Positions 1 to 13,277 of a stretch of 64,000 nt of DNA are shown here, piece by piece (position 1 is the first letter of the stretch; each line of letters starts with the position of its first letter). Location: assembly GCA_005765155.1 (NCBI GenBank), contig VCCP01000002.1:5146001-5210000 (forward strand), read 5' to 3'. The DNA is from Zelopaecilomyces penicillatus (lineage: Eukaryota; Ascomycota; Sordariomycetes; Hypocreales; Pseudodiploosporaceae). The notes below the pieces were generated by a model that did not search any database, was not told the DNA's origin, and saw only the letters and a list, made by a program, of their open reading frames with translations. The translations under genes were made by a program, and so were the position numbers.

Positions 1-1049
1 GCAAAGTCTTTAAATGAGAGCCATCAAATGTTCAATAACAGGTTAAGCGAGGGGCATGATGTGAGGCGAACCTTGACCATCATATCTATTTTCGTCACTC
101 CTTCAGCCCTAGCTACTATTACTGCCACCAGGATCGGCCATGTCCGGGGTACATGGGAAGCTTCCCTCAATCACTATGGATATACATCTATATTTCACGC
201 TAAACCCATAATATAGCCAAGTCTCTTATGTGCATTAGTGAAGTGATGTAATTGCTCATCTACATCAAGCTCCAAAAAGGCGGAGGAGCGCCACTTATCA
301 CCAACAGCCAAGACCCCAGGAAACCCAGCTTTTTGGTCTCCAAGCGCCAAAACATCCGCCCCGCCAATGTGATTTGTCTAGGGGGGTGGCCTTCTTTATT
401 CTCGAAGGATTTCGTTAACTAGCAACAAAAAAACCTGGATCCTAGCGTGGTGCGTATGTTAGCTTCTTGCCCGGGTTTGCAGCCAGCCAGCCAGCCAGCG
501 AACGAGCAATGTGTTTTGTTATTGTTGGTCACATCTTCTCAGCAAGTGCTGATGGGCTGAGGATGTCTCCTTAAAAATAATAAGAAGCATCTTATATCTA
601 GATCCATTTTAGACGCCGCTTCATTTCGCCCAATTGGGGTTCGTGGGGGGAGGGGGTGATGTAGTTCGCTTCCAGCTGATGCAAACTATCGAGCACAGCC
701 TGACTGAACCGGACGCAAGGCATATTTACTACATGCTGAACTATATCCGAGTAATATCTCTTTGGCTCTTTACACGCAAATCTACACAACTGATTGCGGA
801 GAAAAAAGTGTTGAAGCTTCAAAGCTGGCTGCTGAGTGACCAATGTGAATCATATCAATGCATTTATCACACCCTCTCATGTTGAAAACGCCTGCGCTAT
901 CTAGCACAGCCCAGCTGTATCAGCCGACATACTTGCTTTATAATTCAATCCATTGTATTTTGATTAAATTATACAGAGTCAGCATGCCTAAACCAAGCGG
1001 GTTGGTAATGATCCCCCTCTCCCATCTAGAAGAAGCCAGGCCCAGTACT
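1..1049. other. Left-edge non-coding stretch
   Basis: No convincing gene is visible. Open frames here are short, lack codon structure and match no family I know. The only repeat is an AGCC tetranucleotide run at 481-499 (four and three-quarter units). The part next to 1050 is probably the 3' flank of the minus-strand methionine-synthase-like gene. Confidence 0.6.
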
Positions 1050-2312
1050 TCAGCGCCGATCCGGCCACAGCTCCTTCGCAACATCACTCACCAACTTCAA
1101 CTTGGCAAACATCTTCTCTTCCGTCATCCCCTCAGCACCAACCGATATACTCGCAAACCCACACTGAGGGCTCACCCCAATATTCTCCATAGCCTCCTCA
1201 ACACTACGGCCCTGCCCGTCGGCGATGATCTTCGCTGCTTCCCGGACTCTGTTCTTGATAGTCTCGGCGTCTTCCAGCTGTGGATCCTTTGTAGTCACCA
1301 CGCCGAGGACGACGTTCTTGTGGGCTGGGAGGAAGCGCAGTGGTTCGAAGCCGCCGGATCGCGGGTTGTCGTATTCGAGGAAGAAGGTGTCGTAGTTGAG
1401 ACCCTGGAAGAAGCGCTCGGCAATCTTCTCGTAGGAGCCTTCGCTAAAGTGTAGGGATTTGGCAAAGTTGCCTGGTTTTTTAAATGTTAGCTCCCCGTGG
1501 CTCTTATATATATAAATAATTCAACATTATATGGAGTTTCACAAACCTCTGCAAACGTGAATCCCCACATGTAGATCTTGTGGCCGATTGGCAATGCAAT
1601 CGTTATGCGCTTTCAAGTATAACTCAAACAGCTCATCTGGATCAATCCCCTCATCCTTCAGCGACTTCCTCATATCCTCAGAGCAAAAATACGCCAGCGT
1701 CGGGTCGTCAATCTGGATATTACGCAACCCCTCGTCATAGAGCGTCCGCATCTCCTTTTGATACGCCACTGCCAGGTCGGCGAAGAAAGCCTCATCGCTC
1801 GCATAGATATCAGGGCTGTAACACTTGCCCTGCGCCATGCGCATATGAAAATGGCACGGGGGCGGCATCGTAAACTTGCACTCGGCCCACTGCTCCCTGG
1901 GCACAGCATCCCGCAGCATCCGCCAGTTATCGAGGTAAGGGCTGCTGTCGTTGCTGATCTTGGCCTCGCACACCACCGTCGTCATGTACGGCCGGCCTTC
2001 CTTCTTGAGCACGGCGATGGGCGGTGCCGAGAGTCGCGCGAGGTCCCAGGGCATCGGGCTCACCTGGCGGAACCCGGTGAGCTTTTCGAAAAAGCCTGAG
2101 AAGAAGTATTTGCGGTCAAACTCGCCCGACGATAGCGGCCGCACTCCATAGCTCAGCTGCTTGGCCACAATGTCTGCAATGGCAGAGCGCTGGGTCTCGC
2201 GAAGCTCGGCTTCGTTGATTTGGTCTGCCTCTGCGCGTTCCCGCGCCTCTGACAGCAAAGCAGGGCGGATGAGAGAGCCGATGTGGTCACTGTGGAATGG
2301 TAGCTTAACCAT
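1050..2312 (-). CDS. Cobalamin-independent methionine synthase-like protein (MetE C-terminal/UROD-like family)
   Basis: Two exons, 2312-1547 and 1471-1050, with a 75-nt intron (donor GTTTGT, acceptor AG), give 395 residues. The start is a true ATG at 2312. The protein resembles the stand-alone catalytic half of MetE (the YxjG/YxjH-like group), not the roughly 760-residue full enzyme. The zinc and homocysteine-thiol ligands expected in this fold are all visible: HVC (His252, Cys254) at the end of exon 1, a Glu in the FFLEYDNPR segment, and a Cys in the GVSPQCGFAS segment. An N-terminal HIGSLIRP motif is also typical. Related enzymes move a methyl group to a thiol, but the methyl donor of the short fungal members is not known to me, so true methionine synthesis is not claimed. 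No neighbour suggests a pathway. The splice site joins the metal motif HVCRG to NFAKS in frame, which supports the model. Confidence 0.88.
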
Positions 2313-5300
2313 GACTGCGATGCAAATCCCTTTTCTATGCAGCCTGCCCTCTTTGTTCTCAATTACTCCCCTTCAAGGTCAAGGGTTCGTTCTGTCACGA
2401 ATTTCCTGTTCGAGAGAACTGCCTCAAACGAAACATGCGACTTCGAGCGGGGTCTTAAAAGGAAAAGCGAGTGGTTACCCCCCAAAGCTGACAGCCGTCA
2501 TAGAGTCGTCCTCATAATCGTTTTGTAGGGGTATTAATTAGCCTTTACCAACAGGGATGGAGTTTGACACACATCCGCAGGGCGGCTCAACTCGGGGTCG
2601 TACATATGGTAGGTAGCATGCAGGCTTGGATGATTTGGCATCGCATACATCACACATACGCTGGTCTCGAAGGCGGGGGAATAACTCGAGCCAGCGAGGC
2701 GAAGTTGTGGTGCGCCAGAACCTGCGGTCTCAATTGCTGTGCGTAATGGCTTGCATCCCGCGCGCGCGTCCGTCCCCGTACAGTGCCTTGTGGTTTATTG
2801 TTGCTGCATTTGGGTCAAGCGCCCTTTGGTTGATGCTGTGTACAGCGCGAGGCTCCGTCGCATCTGGAGTTTGTTGGTCGGCTGGGATGCAATGGTGTAT
2901 GGTGCTTCCGGTGCATTCACGTAGGTCTCACCTGGAGATGATTCATCTCCACGTCCAGAGCGATGTCCGATGGTTTGTCCGTGTTCTTGCCCCTCTTGCC
3001 CGCGTCTCCAATGATCGTTTTACGCAGTACTCCTTGCAATATTGTCGGAAGTATATCCTATAGTTGCCAATTGTCTGTGTGTCGTCGAGGTTGGTGGTGG
3101 TAGAGGTGGTGGCGGTGGGTGGGGGGTTCGCGTTTTTCGGGACTCAGGCAGGTTGCTGCCAGTCCCTGATCGTCCTTCCACTATTATTATTCGCCATCCT
3201 TCCCATCATCATTTCATGCACAATAATTATGGACTCTCAACCCCTACAAAGAACGTACAACTAGTAATTGAGCGAGAATAGTCTGAGATGAGAGCCTTGC
3301 TCTCACCCCCACTCACCAACCCATCCTTTGATCTCTTGCTGGCAGTGGAGCCATACTTTGTCGGAATTTGTGCCGAGCCCCCCCTGACAGGACGACCATA
3401 TTTCAATCTCCAGCCGTGGGTTAGGTACAAGCGTACGACTGCATAATACATAAAGGATTTACATCTACCAACAGATACATTCATAAATCCAAGCCCCATG
3501 GAAAAAGGGCGTGTCTCAATGTCTTCGCAGCCTTGGTTTCATGAACGCCTTGGCGACATATGTAGCATTGTTCATTGCAACCATGCTGCGCCAATTGGAA
3601 AAGTCTATGTGGGTAGGATGTGATTCAGTCGTGCAGGTCCATCTCGATTGCTCCCCACCAGTATCAGTATTATGGAGGTGTTGTGCCACACAATGCAACT
3701 CAAATCATAATGTCCAGTCTCCTTCCATCGACATTGCTTCGAGGAATGGGTGGTGTGCTCCATGCAGCAGTTTTGTGAAGTGGCTTTCAAAACGATAACT
3801 ATACTCACAGCAAGGGTGTAGCAATGATCGACTGATACTGATACTCTCTCAGCAAACTCTGGTTTCAGATAAACACTTTGTCTAATATCATTACCCCAGC
3901 CATTGATTGACGAGCCGTATCTATCATTTTCCAAATGCGTTCCCATCGTTGTTCCTCTATACATACTCGATTAACCCATATCAAACTACCTTCCAACGAC
4001 TCACTCAATATAACCTACTATTCATGATCAGCATATTTTTTAAGTTCAATCCTTCATGATAGATATTCTCAAAGAACAAGACGGAGAGTAGATATTTATC
4101 AGTCTTTCACGGAGAATAAAATAGGACAACACGACGTAGAGACGAACATCTCAACAGCAGGCCCCGAGGTATATCTCAAACTCGGAACAACCCCCCCCCC
4201 CCCCAAATTATAATAACAGAGCCAAGGCGACAGGCATAAGGAACATTAACAGTGAAACCAGCCAATGCTTTAATGTAAGCGATCTTCCGGCTCTAGAACA
4301 AAATCTACAATGACCTGGGAACAAATGGCTTATATCGATCAGACTCTCAAAGCGCATCGTATGGACCACAAAGCAACACGAAAACTGTCCCACATATCTA
4401 CCAGCATCAGCACACTGTGGCCCGCAAAATGATCCAAGAATTGTTCTTGGGGGGTGGCGTCGCACATCATCATTAATACACGCGATGACTATGGTTATGT
4501 CAATCCTCTTCGTTACAAAAAACATGAGGTGGATATTGTTTCATCTTTTCCGACCTCGACACCTGCCGATGGGACTGCTTGACAAATGTTCAACCCCGAT
4601 AAGCTCGTTACGTGCCACTGAGTGGAGCAAAACCCCTCAGCCGTGCGAAGACGCCTTACCATAGAAGAATATGTCCCGAGAAACTCTGTAGCCCAACCAT
4701 CCCTGTACAGGAGATGCCCGGTCTTTGCATGGGATTTTCATGTTGTTGTTTGTTGTCTTTCTCTGAAAATATCGGCCGCCGAGTTGAGGGCGCTGGTTAT
4801 CACCGGCAGCCACATGGTTCCTTGACCGTTCCCTAGGGTGGGTTTTCTCCGCAACGTGGTCCAGACCGGTCTATCAACTATCCTAAATCGAATGGTTGTC
4901 ATGTGGTCATACGGCTTTGACTTCCTCACCTCGAGTACAATACTGCAGATGCCTATACATCTATCGCTGTCTTTACTCTTGCGGTTTTTAATACCTCATG
5001 GTGTTATTTTTCGAGAGTAAGATCATGATTTGACGCTGGCAAACTTTCTCCGATCATGTGTGCCATAACTGAAGCTGTGGTGGTGAGTGGCTCTGCTGCT
5101 AACTTTCTTCCTTGCCATCTCTAGGTAATAACATTTTAGCCTTCTAATGTTGCCGGATTCCATGGTGCTGGCCCAACACCGTAAGCCTTGGCATAGGGAG
5201 ATGTTCTGCAAGCGAGATTTCCGGTGCATCGTCCCACCCTTGCCAGCTGACTATACAGCTATGTGATACTTTGATTAATTTGGATATTACAGCTCTTTAG

Positions 5301-8300
5301 GAAATGGAGCCCCCGGGGAATGAGCCGGGCACATAGAATGGTAATGATGGCTCTGAAAAATACATGTATACTTCATGTGTGCAAACAAAAAAAAACCGAA
5401 AAAAAAACCACTGCAGATGCATTCCAAGAGGCGGCAAGGTAGCACAAAGCCCATGCAGGGGAGGCGAGGACCGTGTGCCCACGAACTAAGCAGACTAGCC
5501 CTACACCTTATGTGAGAGGAAATCGACAATAACAGCCAGAGCAATGAGGGAGAGAACGTGGCGTAACGGTCGCTAAAACTGTCGTGAAGAGACTCCAAGT
5601 AAACGGAGAAAGTGATAGCTCACCTTGAATCCCCTCAGCCTCGTCGCCAGAGCTGGGATTGTAGATGGGCGCCAACACATGTCTAGCTTGCAACTAACCA
5701 CTTGGGTGCAAGAGATGCAGGCGTCCAATCGAGCCAAGTTGGAGTGAGTGGGACGACTCCGGGATATTGCAGAAATGATTATAATATGATTTCGGCGTGG
5801 TTGTGATGATAACCGTTGGCCCGATGGACATACCACTTGTAGGTAAGACACATCACAAGTTCACTAACACCACTGTCCTTGTCCCGGGCTGATTGATTGC
5901 CTGAGGGGGCCGCGACCCGGCAGTTCGGTCCTGGGAAATCGCCTGAAGCGGCCGTCAAGGGCTTTGCCCATCTCGTGAACGGTACCCGCGGGGAGGCGAA
6001 CTTTGACTTGACGGGTTAGCTGCCAACCATTAGCGCCTGGGCTAAGGTGGTGGGAAAGAGATCGGCGGCGACGGCGGGGTGAGACAAGCAAACAAGCAAC
6101 CCAAGGAGTTATGGTCCCTTTTCAGCTGGAGTTTTGTTGTTGGTCCAAAACAGTTGCATGGCACAGTACATGGTGCATTCCGGCCCATTTGCATCCGGGG
6201 AGGCCGAGTTACTGTCCGTCCCTGACTGCTGCTACATGCACATGTGCTAAGGCGTACCAGCAGAGAATTTCCGAAACGACGTTCATGGCGCTGTCTCCCA
6301 TTGGTACTACCAAGGTGCTCGCGGCAGGCTTAGCTTGCGAAGGGACAAGGGAAGGGAATCTCAAATCTTGACAGACACGGCTAGCCGTGAAAGTCTCATC
6401 CCGGGGGCGCGGGTCAGGGTGTCCCTTAACCAGGCGTTCGGGTGCAGCGCAAAGGCCATGTTCAAAGAACAGTACTCTGGTGGAGGGATTATTTGACATC
6501 TCTGGGAGATGGGAAGCACAATCAGTAGCTGAAAGGGTGTTTCATCTCGCCAGTAGTCTCAAGTGTATGGATAGCCCTCTGGCTACAATATGCATATTCT
6601 CTCTCCCAAATCCCTTAGGTCTGACACTGGTCAGGAATACAAACAAGCGAAGCACTTGACTACCACCCCGTCTTTGCAACATCGGGGCTATAGGTATAAC
6701 ACCCTTTTGTTGCTTTGTCGACACCATTGCCGAATTGTCACGACACGTCACTTGCATTGCACAGGAGGACGCTATGTAACCACAGCATGCGACGAAGTAT
6801 GTTTACGGGGCTTTTGGTCCAACTACCTACCACGTACCGGCAGGCTGGGTCACCGGGAGTTGTCACCAAGGCGTGCCAAGGGCGAAAAGGGAATGCGAGA
6901 CGGAGCGGTTTAGCTGTGATGTTGCCAAATTGTTGAATGCTCAAGTCAGTAGCCTCTTGTTTTGTTTGCACCGTTCTTTTTCTAATGTCTCAATAGTCGA
7001 AATTTGAGTAAGATTCTTTGTCCGAGGCCCAATTGTGAAACATGATCCATTAGGTTCTGATATCTGTGTGTATTGGCAACCCGGCCACAAAAGCCTATGG
7101 CCTAGGTCATGAACATGGGCAGCAAAGGTGTCAGCCATTTCCTGTGTTGAGTTTTAGTGATGCAGACAGAATCGACATCGCGCCTCGAGTTAAATCAAGT
7201 AGAGGGTATACTATCCAAACTATAGATGCACAGGTGAGTGAGGGAAATTAACCAGGGAAAAGCTCGGGTTGGCAAGCCCGTGGCCCCTGGCGCAGTGATC
7301 GTGGCCAGTTGGTTGGGGGCCAAGAGAAAGCTGGTCCCGAGCTGCTGGGTCAGTGTGGAGGCGACACCGTCACGTCATTAGGTTACTCTTACCTGAGTGA
7401 CGACAATAGTGTGATAGTACCTAATTATCTTGTGAAACAGGAGACGGCCGACCCGTAGCTTTGCGTCCCTTTCCTCGTCACTGAGAACTAAATGGCAGTT
7501 GCATGGGTAGTCTCCAAAATGATTACTCGCGGGTTGCACAAGTTATCGTGAGCGTGTGTTGATATGGCGTAGTGCATTATGCAGGGGCACTATGGCATGT
7601 ATATTGCTTCCTGTGTCCAGTACGGGACTAACGAAGCTGATTGCCAGCAGATGTTCAAATGCAGTTCTACTAAGAGTTGACTAAAGCAAATAACAGGCTA
7701 AAGGGGTCTCAAAGCGGCTGAATCCAAGATTCGGGGTCCACGTGAATCAGGTGTAAAATCCGCGAGGTGAAAGAAAAAGGAATTAATAATCCGAGTACAG
7801 TAGTACGTACACTAGAGTAAGATTTTCATGGGGACTTTTGGGTGAGGCAACTCACGCTCACAGTATCATTAGTTTGTCAAGACTCGAGGTTGAGCCTTGG
7901 CATCATCTTACTTGCAGGCATTACACTTCTGTGGTCATTTGTACGAATAAACCACATGTAGGTGCAAGATCCAACACGTTAGCGCAACTCGAACAAATCA
8001 TGTGAGTGTTATTCAGAAGATCATTGTACAGAACTTGTGAGGACTGTGCCCATACGTCTTAGAGGGAATACCTGTTGCATGAACAATGCGGCCAGCAAGT
8101 GACTGATAGGATGCGGAACGGAAACAGAAACAGTGAAAGGGGCGTGGGTGGATGAAGCATCTCGGATGGTGGTGGTACACCTGTGGGAAGTGCCCGGAAC
8201 TGAGCAAGGATGGCGCCTGCTCGGACAGCATCCGTGGATCACTAAAGCGCCCGCTAACGCTGATCGCGTACCATACCCTTGGGATTCAGGCTTGAGGTGA

Positions 8301-11300
8301 GGGCACGGGCTGTGGTAGTGTGCCGCTGTGCCTACACCTAGATTCTGCGATCCCGCATCACCAGGCGCTGTACTCCCTCCGTGTGAGACCTCAAGGCAAA
8401 CATAACATTGCCAAGTGTTGAGTGGTGCTTGAAGGGGGAGACTCAACCCATCGGGTCTCCAGGGTTAAGTTGCAAGCTGTATGTGCGCCTAGATATGCAC
8501 TATCGGGCATCCTGACACGGGGGTGAGTTACAGACACAGCGACTATTAATGTGTGTCGTGCTCCGCAACGCATAACGATTTGGATACTCTTTGTTTGCGG
8601 TTCATGACCCTCTTTCCTAAAACAAGCTATTGCCGGGGTTGGGATCCACGCAGGAGGCTTGCAGCAAGAAAGCAGCCGTTTGGACCAAGCTGGCGGGTAA
8701 TACTTGTTGTTTGCCCCGACTGTCGGGTTGAGCAACGCTTACTCCGTGCGTGGTTCGATTCCTTTGCTACGCGACACCCAAGTCCCAGGGAAGCTAAGGC
8801 CAAACAGGAGAACGGGAGGCTGGATTATACAGAACGGCTCTGTTTCCTAAGTTGTAGTGTGCGTATCCCGGATGAATCGTCACGGTAAGAGTTATTTGCT
8901 GGGTTGACACTCATGGCATCCTGCTGTATATCTGCCAGGTCTATTGGATGCATCACCTCTGCTGCCATTTTCGTGTAACAGTCTTAATTTTTTAAGAATC
9001 CATGTCCACAGCACCAGGGAAGAGTTTACAATAGATTCAGCCGCAGCTTGAGTTCCCTCGGCCTTGGACGGACGAATGAGTCGGCATCGGTTTTTTGTCC
9101 CTTAACCCCGTTGCGCGACCTTCGCGGCGGCACCTCCGCAGGCCTCCACAATTGGAATATTAATCGAGCTTCTCGACTTCAAGTACGAGCTTTCGTACAG
9201 TTGTACCGGTGGGCTGGTGGCTGAAAGAAGTTTAACTTGGGACCCGCCTCTGACGCTACTACCCAGTGGGGGTGAGGACTGCCTAGGGTTGCTCCGGCTT
9301 GGCGTTCCTGTCTGTCGGGTCGGCGACATGAGTAACGAAAATGGAAGCAGCGCAGTATGCCGACAATACCACCATTTAACATTATGTAGGAGTGCTAAAG
9401 CAGAGACTGTACAAAATAGCCGACAAGTTCAGCGTGCTCAAGCGACAGACGATGACACACTAAGCATGTTATACACAGTTTAGTATTGACAGGTGCGTCG
9501 TTACGATCCAAATCCCCATCACCTCATTCTGCTGTTAGTCATGTCCAAGACTATAGATGGAGCTATTATTTGTTTGTGGAGTGGCAATTATATCACAACC
9601 TGCCAAGCTTGGTGAGGATAAGATGATGCAGTTCCAGTTAGATTTTCATACCTTGACATGGCGAGGCGTGACGGACTGTCAGTTTCTACGATACGATACT
9701 CTTCAACTTGGCAGCACTAACAGCCAGTGCACCGGTTGCAGGTTGCAGATATCTCGATGGCAGGAGCCCATACTGCACATCATTCATCGTGAGTTGACCA
9801 TGGACGGTGATGGGGGCTTGAGGGTTTTCCTTGGAGCACCAAACCAAACATGGCCTAGGGGACTGAGTGAATGATCTTCCAAGGCGCCAAGTAATAGTCG
9901 CCGAAGTTTCCCGCCCGTCATCATCTGTTCTGATTTGGTCCCCCCGCTCGGCAGTAACTTGAGCTGCAGCCAGCTAGCATGCTTATCGGGTACAAGAAGT
10001 TGGCGTCCGAAGTCGATTTTTCATTTCGCACAAACCACACCAACTGTTGCTCCCTATGAAACGTCTTATTAATGTCGGAGCAGGTTTCAATGATCACAAT
10101 GAGGTACTTGAGTCCGTAATTCAGAGTCAGAAGCCCACTGGACCCGCCAGCTGGGGACTGGCAGAATTAGCATCTGTGGACACACCCCCATCCCGGTTTC
10201 ACAGAATCAATCCAAGCCACAACGAAAAGAGTGCTCGCCAAATACGGAGCAGGCGCCTTAGGGCATGGCACCCCTCCCTCCATCCTCTTTTGGTGCAGAG
10301 ACCTGTCTAAGGATCAGCGGGCCGCGAAGCCCAATATCTCCCATCCACCAGAGTCGAAGCTGACAGGGCAGTATTTTGAAAGCAGAGCGGTAAGATGGCA
10401 GGCTGAATATGATATTGTTGGCCAAGTTATCGATGCCCGCTTCGTGATCAGGCTTGGGCGTTCCTAGAATATACATGCCTTAAACATGGTGACTGGCAGA
10501 ATTGCCACCACTTCTCAGAATGGGGGTGTTGCATGGGTTGCATGGCAGTGCTGTATTGGAGCACTTCCACCGATTGGCACCCCATCGGGGTTGGCTTTGG
10601 GAGCGGTGTTGTCTTGGGCAACTCCAGAGTGCCTATAACTTCTCTCGTTGGCAATACATACATACGTACGTACAGTAGCATGTGCGGATGCAGAGAAGCT
10701 GGCGGAGCCGTAGTGACAAGCGCTGTTCTTCGTGGAGGCTTTGTCCTGTAGGTCTAGCCTCTTGTCAGTAGTTGCCTCTCCCGTCCCGTCTTTACCTCTT
10801 ACCCACCTGCGCAACTCTGCCCATCTGCCACCCATCTGGTTCACCAGCCAAGCCTGAGGCTCCTATGACAGGACGCACGCATCATTCTTCACTTGTCGCC
10901 TTTCATGGCGGCCAAAGATGGGTGCGGCAGGGCAGCAGGCTTGTTTCTGCACTATCGGCATAAAGTAGAGCAAGCAAATGGCGCTACCCATTCTACTCCG
11001 TACAATTTTTTGTACAGTATTGCATTGGCGGTGCAGGTAGGCTGTTGTCCCTGAGCAAGACATCTCCCAGCAAGGTACGGAGTACATTCATTCCCGATCT
11101 ACCACTGCCCTGTCGCCAACCATCAGGCCAACTGTCGGCACTGGGTTTCTTCCAGGCTTCTTGCCTTGCAACCTTGCCAACGCCGCAGCGCCTGCCTGCA
11201 CCCAATGAAAATCGCCAAAGCTGAGGACGAGTGGCGTTGGGGTTTCCTGCCCGCAGAGAAGCGACGGGCTTGTCGAGGAAGGTCCGGACCGGGGGGATAC

Positions 11301-13277
11301 CTGCAAAAGGAAATCTACAGAAATAAGAATAATCAATGAGGAAAGAAGCAACAAGCTCAATTACATGCTCACACGCAACATAGCAAAAGTGGAAGAAAAA
11401 GCAATCTGGCCACATTGTGGTCCGTGGCCGGTGTGTCTCTGTGGTGGTACCGAGTATCTGGTTGTGGGTGGGCAGCGCTGAATGGCAGAATGCACAGGCA
11501 ATATGCTGGCAGTGGCATTGATGTCTCGCCATTGTCAACTGGTGTCAGAATAGCTATTGATGACATCCGGCACTGAGGCCGCTGCTAAATGTATTTGCAT
11601 TTCCGGATCATATGGCCCAAACACTGCCGATGTCTCGTCTCATCTCATCTTGTCCCTCCGGTCGTGCCTCCACCTCGTCCACAACGCACAATGGCATGAG
11701 CACTAACCGAACTGTGCTGTAATCATTACAGGTCCAATATACACCTAGGTACCTGTTAATTACTAGGAGGTGCCAAGGTGCGGAAGGCACAGTAATACTA
11801 ATCAACCGGGCCAAGATGCGTACCAACACGGGCACAAAGTATTACTATAACTTAAGTATCTTTGCCCTTAATTCTAGTAGGTACTTTACGTATGCGGATA
11901 GTACCTTTGATATTTGGGCAGTCGGGTCGTCGAGCACTGATCCGTTGGAGTTGGACATTTTCCCATTGATGCTGGTGCTAACCTAGCCTCGTCCCTTGGA
12001 ACCTTGGGATGTCGTTAGCAACCACCATCCCTCTCTCGAATTTGGCATTCGCTCGATCCACAAGCCACCGGCATTACTTCTTGATTTCCCCGACTCACAC
12101 CACTCACGCTCTTCCACACTTGGTCTCAGGTTGTTGCTCTAGGATCGTGGGCATATCTGGGAGTGCAATCTCCATTTCCCATTGCGCCGTACGAGCACTG
12201 ACATTCGACATCCGTGACAAGACAACCGAAAGGCAATCCACCTGACGCCACACGTATACCACACGACCGTCAGAGACAGTCGCCTCTGTCCAAACATCCA
12301 CACTCTCGTCCGACTCGTGCGAGTATTGGCACCGCACCCCAGACGAACTCAGGCACGCACCAGCAGACAAGACAAATGCCATCGCCCCCCCACCAGCACA
12401 CGGCACGCATCGTCGGTCCAATATCAACCGCCAACCGCCAACTGCCTAGCCAACTGGCCTTCGTCACTACCGATACCTAATCCGTCACGACGAACAAGAT
12501 CAAGAATAAGAACAAACATAAACACGGCCCACACCGTTACCGCAACTTAGGTACAGTGGCTCCCTGTGGTATGCAAGCTGCAGCCCCCCGTTCAAATTCA
12601 ACGCCGTACCCAAGCCATGGTCCCCTGCGGTGGTCCATCATCCGCACACACTCACTCGCCTTGTTACACGCCCCCAGCGCCGGCCCCCCCTCCCCTCTCC
12701 TCACTGGCTCATTCCCACTCACTCCCACTCAAGAGTACCACTCACTTCTTAGCATAGGCTCTCGACCAGCAAGCTCCGTCCATTATACTGCATGGCTGCG
12801 ACGTGCGTGCCGTAGCTGATACCTACAAACACACCCTCCGTCCCTGTGGGCCGGGCCTAGCGCCACCTAGCCCGTACTGTAGCCGCAACTTTTGTCTGTC
12901 CGCTAGCACCTACAAGAATCATACATTAGTTGACGATGCCCCCCCTGTGAACTCTTTGTCGATAAACCCTGGGTTCGTTCACTACCTACTTACTGATCCA
13001 ACCACCACTTCCTCGTTGGCAGCCCTTCGGTCGTTTCTGCTTCACTGGTCATCCTTCGCCCCAAGTACTGCTTCGAGACTTCAGCAAGATCTACGTGCTC
13101 TAACGTTCATGTCAATTCGCCCCCACGACCACCGCACATAACGAAGTGGATTTTACAAGGAGCAATCGATAGAGAGAAAAGTCATCAATCCACGTGGAGA
13201 GCTCTGCAACCATATTCTCGACACATCTACCATCACGGCTTGAATTGCCGTCCGTTTCTACTCCACCATAGCCTACC
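2313..13277. other. Long intergenic stretch without recognisable genes
   Basis: Almost 11 kb in which I could not assemble a gene on either strand. Open frames are numerous but short; the longest, about 180 codons on the minus strand near 11.0-11.5 kb, has no ATG at its 5' end and no family resemblance. A 14-base C run lies at 4191-4204. The last kilobase (about 12.0-13.28 kb) is rich in C and in CAC/CCA words on the plus strand, as fungal 5' leaders often are, so it probably contains the promoter and leader of the methyltransferase gene at 13278. Decayed transposon sequence or non-coding RNA cannot be excluded by eye. Confidence 0.5.
4191..4204. repeat. C14 homopolymer
   Basis: An uninterrupted run of 14 C residues in gene-free sequence. 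Confidence 0.95.

Noticed and set aside
858..1454. 198-codon plus-strand open frame
   Set aside because: It lies antisense to exon 2 and the intron of the methionine-synthase-like gene, whose zinc ligands and splice sites are clear; no protein features of its own.
2626..3063. 145-codon plus-strand open frame
   Set aside because: Begins at TTG, with no recognisable motif and no splice context that would extend it into a gene.
8751..8761. GGTTCGATTCC, a match to the tRNA B box
   Set aside because: The flanks do not form a T-arm stem, and no A box, anticodon arm or acceptor stem can be paired upstream.
10993..11538. 181-codon minus-strand open frame
   Set aside because: Begins at a TTG codon, has no domain, and its composition resembles the surrounding non-coding DNA.
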